Assembly: GCA_020725105.1 (NCBI GenBank)
Contig: DYFQ01000019.1
Span: forward strand, 1 to 50,106
Length of the DNA: 50,106 bases
Reading direction: 5' to 3'
From: Symbiobacterium thermophilum
GTDB lineage: Bacteria; Bacillota; Sulfobacillia; DYFQ01
The translations under genes were made by a program, and so were the position numbers. Under the pieces are notes generated by a model. That model was not told the DNA's origin, searched no databases, and saw nothing but the letters and a program-made list of their open reading frames with translations. Of the stretch, positions 50,043 to 50,106 are shown piece after piece (the first letter of the stretch is position 1; every line of letters starts with the position of its first letter).

Positions 50043-50106
50043 TAGCTTTCAGGGCTGGTCGGGCCAGTGGGGCTGGTCGGGCCAGTGGGGCTGGTCGGGC
50101 CAGTGG
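50039..50106 (-). CDS. Possible C-terminus of a Thr-Gly-Pro repeat protein (partial)
   Basis: Read leftward from the edge, the 18-bp repeats encode TGPTSP three times, then ESY and a TGA stop at 50041-50039. The frame has no stop in the visible part. Such TGP/TSP repeats resemble collagen-like or spore-surface tails, but only 22 codons are visible, and tandem repeats can be open by chance. The 5' part lies outside the window. Confidence 0.3.
   Translation of the reverse strand, partial: TGPTSPTGPTSPTGPTSPESY
50053..50106. repeat. 18-bp tandem repeat, three exact copies to the window edge
   Basis: GGCTGGTCGGGCCAGTGG is repeated at 50053-50070, 50071-50088 and 50089-50106 with no mismatch, so the array probably continues beyond the window. 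The period is a multiple of three. Confidence 0.95.

Noticed and set aside
50053-50106. CRISPR array
   Set aside because: Repeats are directly adjacent with no spacers.

Overview
The window is about 50 kb of very GC-rich (roughly 70%) chromosomal DNA with almost no non-coding space. It comes from an endospore-forming Bacillota. Sporulation markers are an alpha/beta-type small acid-soluble spore protein gene with a good SigG-like promoter and a spoVK gene. Gene order partly follows Bacillus (mutS-mutL, miaA-hfq-spoVK-hflX-ynbB-glnR-like, and lexA divergent from a yneA-like LysM gene). The base composition, the 2-oxoacid:ferredoxin oxidoreductase and the two-subunit methylmalonyl-CoA mutase suggest a deep high-GC lineage of the Thermaerobacter/Symbiobacterium kind; this placement is inference. 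No tRNA, rRNA, insertion sequence, prophage or CRISPR array was seen, and no gene-free stretch exceeds 300 bases.

Layout. 1-13.4 kb (+): 5'-truncated mutS, mutL, miaA, hfq, spoVK, a fused L-serine dehydratase, a three-gene unknown module (GTPase, membrane protein, small Cys-motif protein), hflX, a methionine gamma-lyase-like PLP enzyme, a DUF456 membrane protein and a GlnR-like MerR regulator without glnA. 13.5-17.2 kb: lexA (-) divergent from a yneA-like gene with LexA boxes between them, a tyrosine recombinase, a coupled two-gene unit (-), and the ssp gene. 17.3-26.5 kb: mostly minus-strand genes: a TIGR04086 membrane protein, a histone-deacetylase-family hydrolase, a 1011-residue exonuclease-DinG helicase, two unknown membrane proteins, a MerR-GNAT fusion and endonuclease IV; acylphosphatase is on the plus strand. 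26.7-37 kb: a DUF169 protein (+), then on the minus strand an ASCH-like protein, a biotin carrier, an acyl-CoA carboxyltransferase, methylmalonyl-CoA epimerase and the two mutase subunits (a propionyl-CoA/succinyl-CoA route), glutamate dehydrogenase with its own promoter and a structured leader, and yajC-tgt-queA. 37-41.2 kb (+): an anchored unknown protein, then a P-loop ATPase overlapping a ferredoxin-vorB-korB-korC operon. 41.3-50 kb (-): a membrane protein and a complete histidine operon hisZ-G-D-C-B-H-A-F-IE, with many genes overlapping by 1-4 nt.

Most genes are housekeeping. The strongest unexplained signals are the gdh leader RNA, in which one 5' strand can pair with two mutually exclusive partners, one of them at the ribosome binding site; the GTPase/membrane/Cys-motif module before hflX; the MerR-GNAT fusion with a perfect 12-bp palindrome upstream; and a 33-codon ORF coupled to queA. 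Start sites, promoters and hairpins were read by eye and are predictions.
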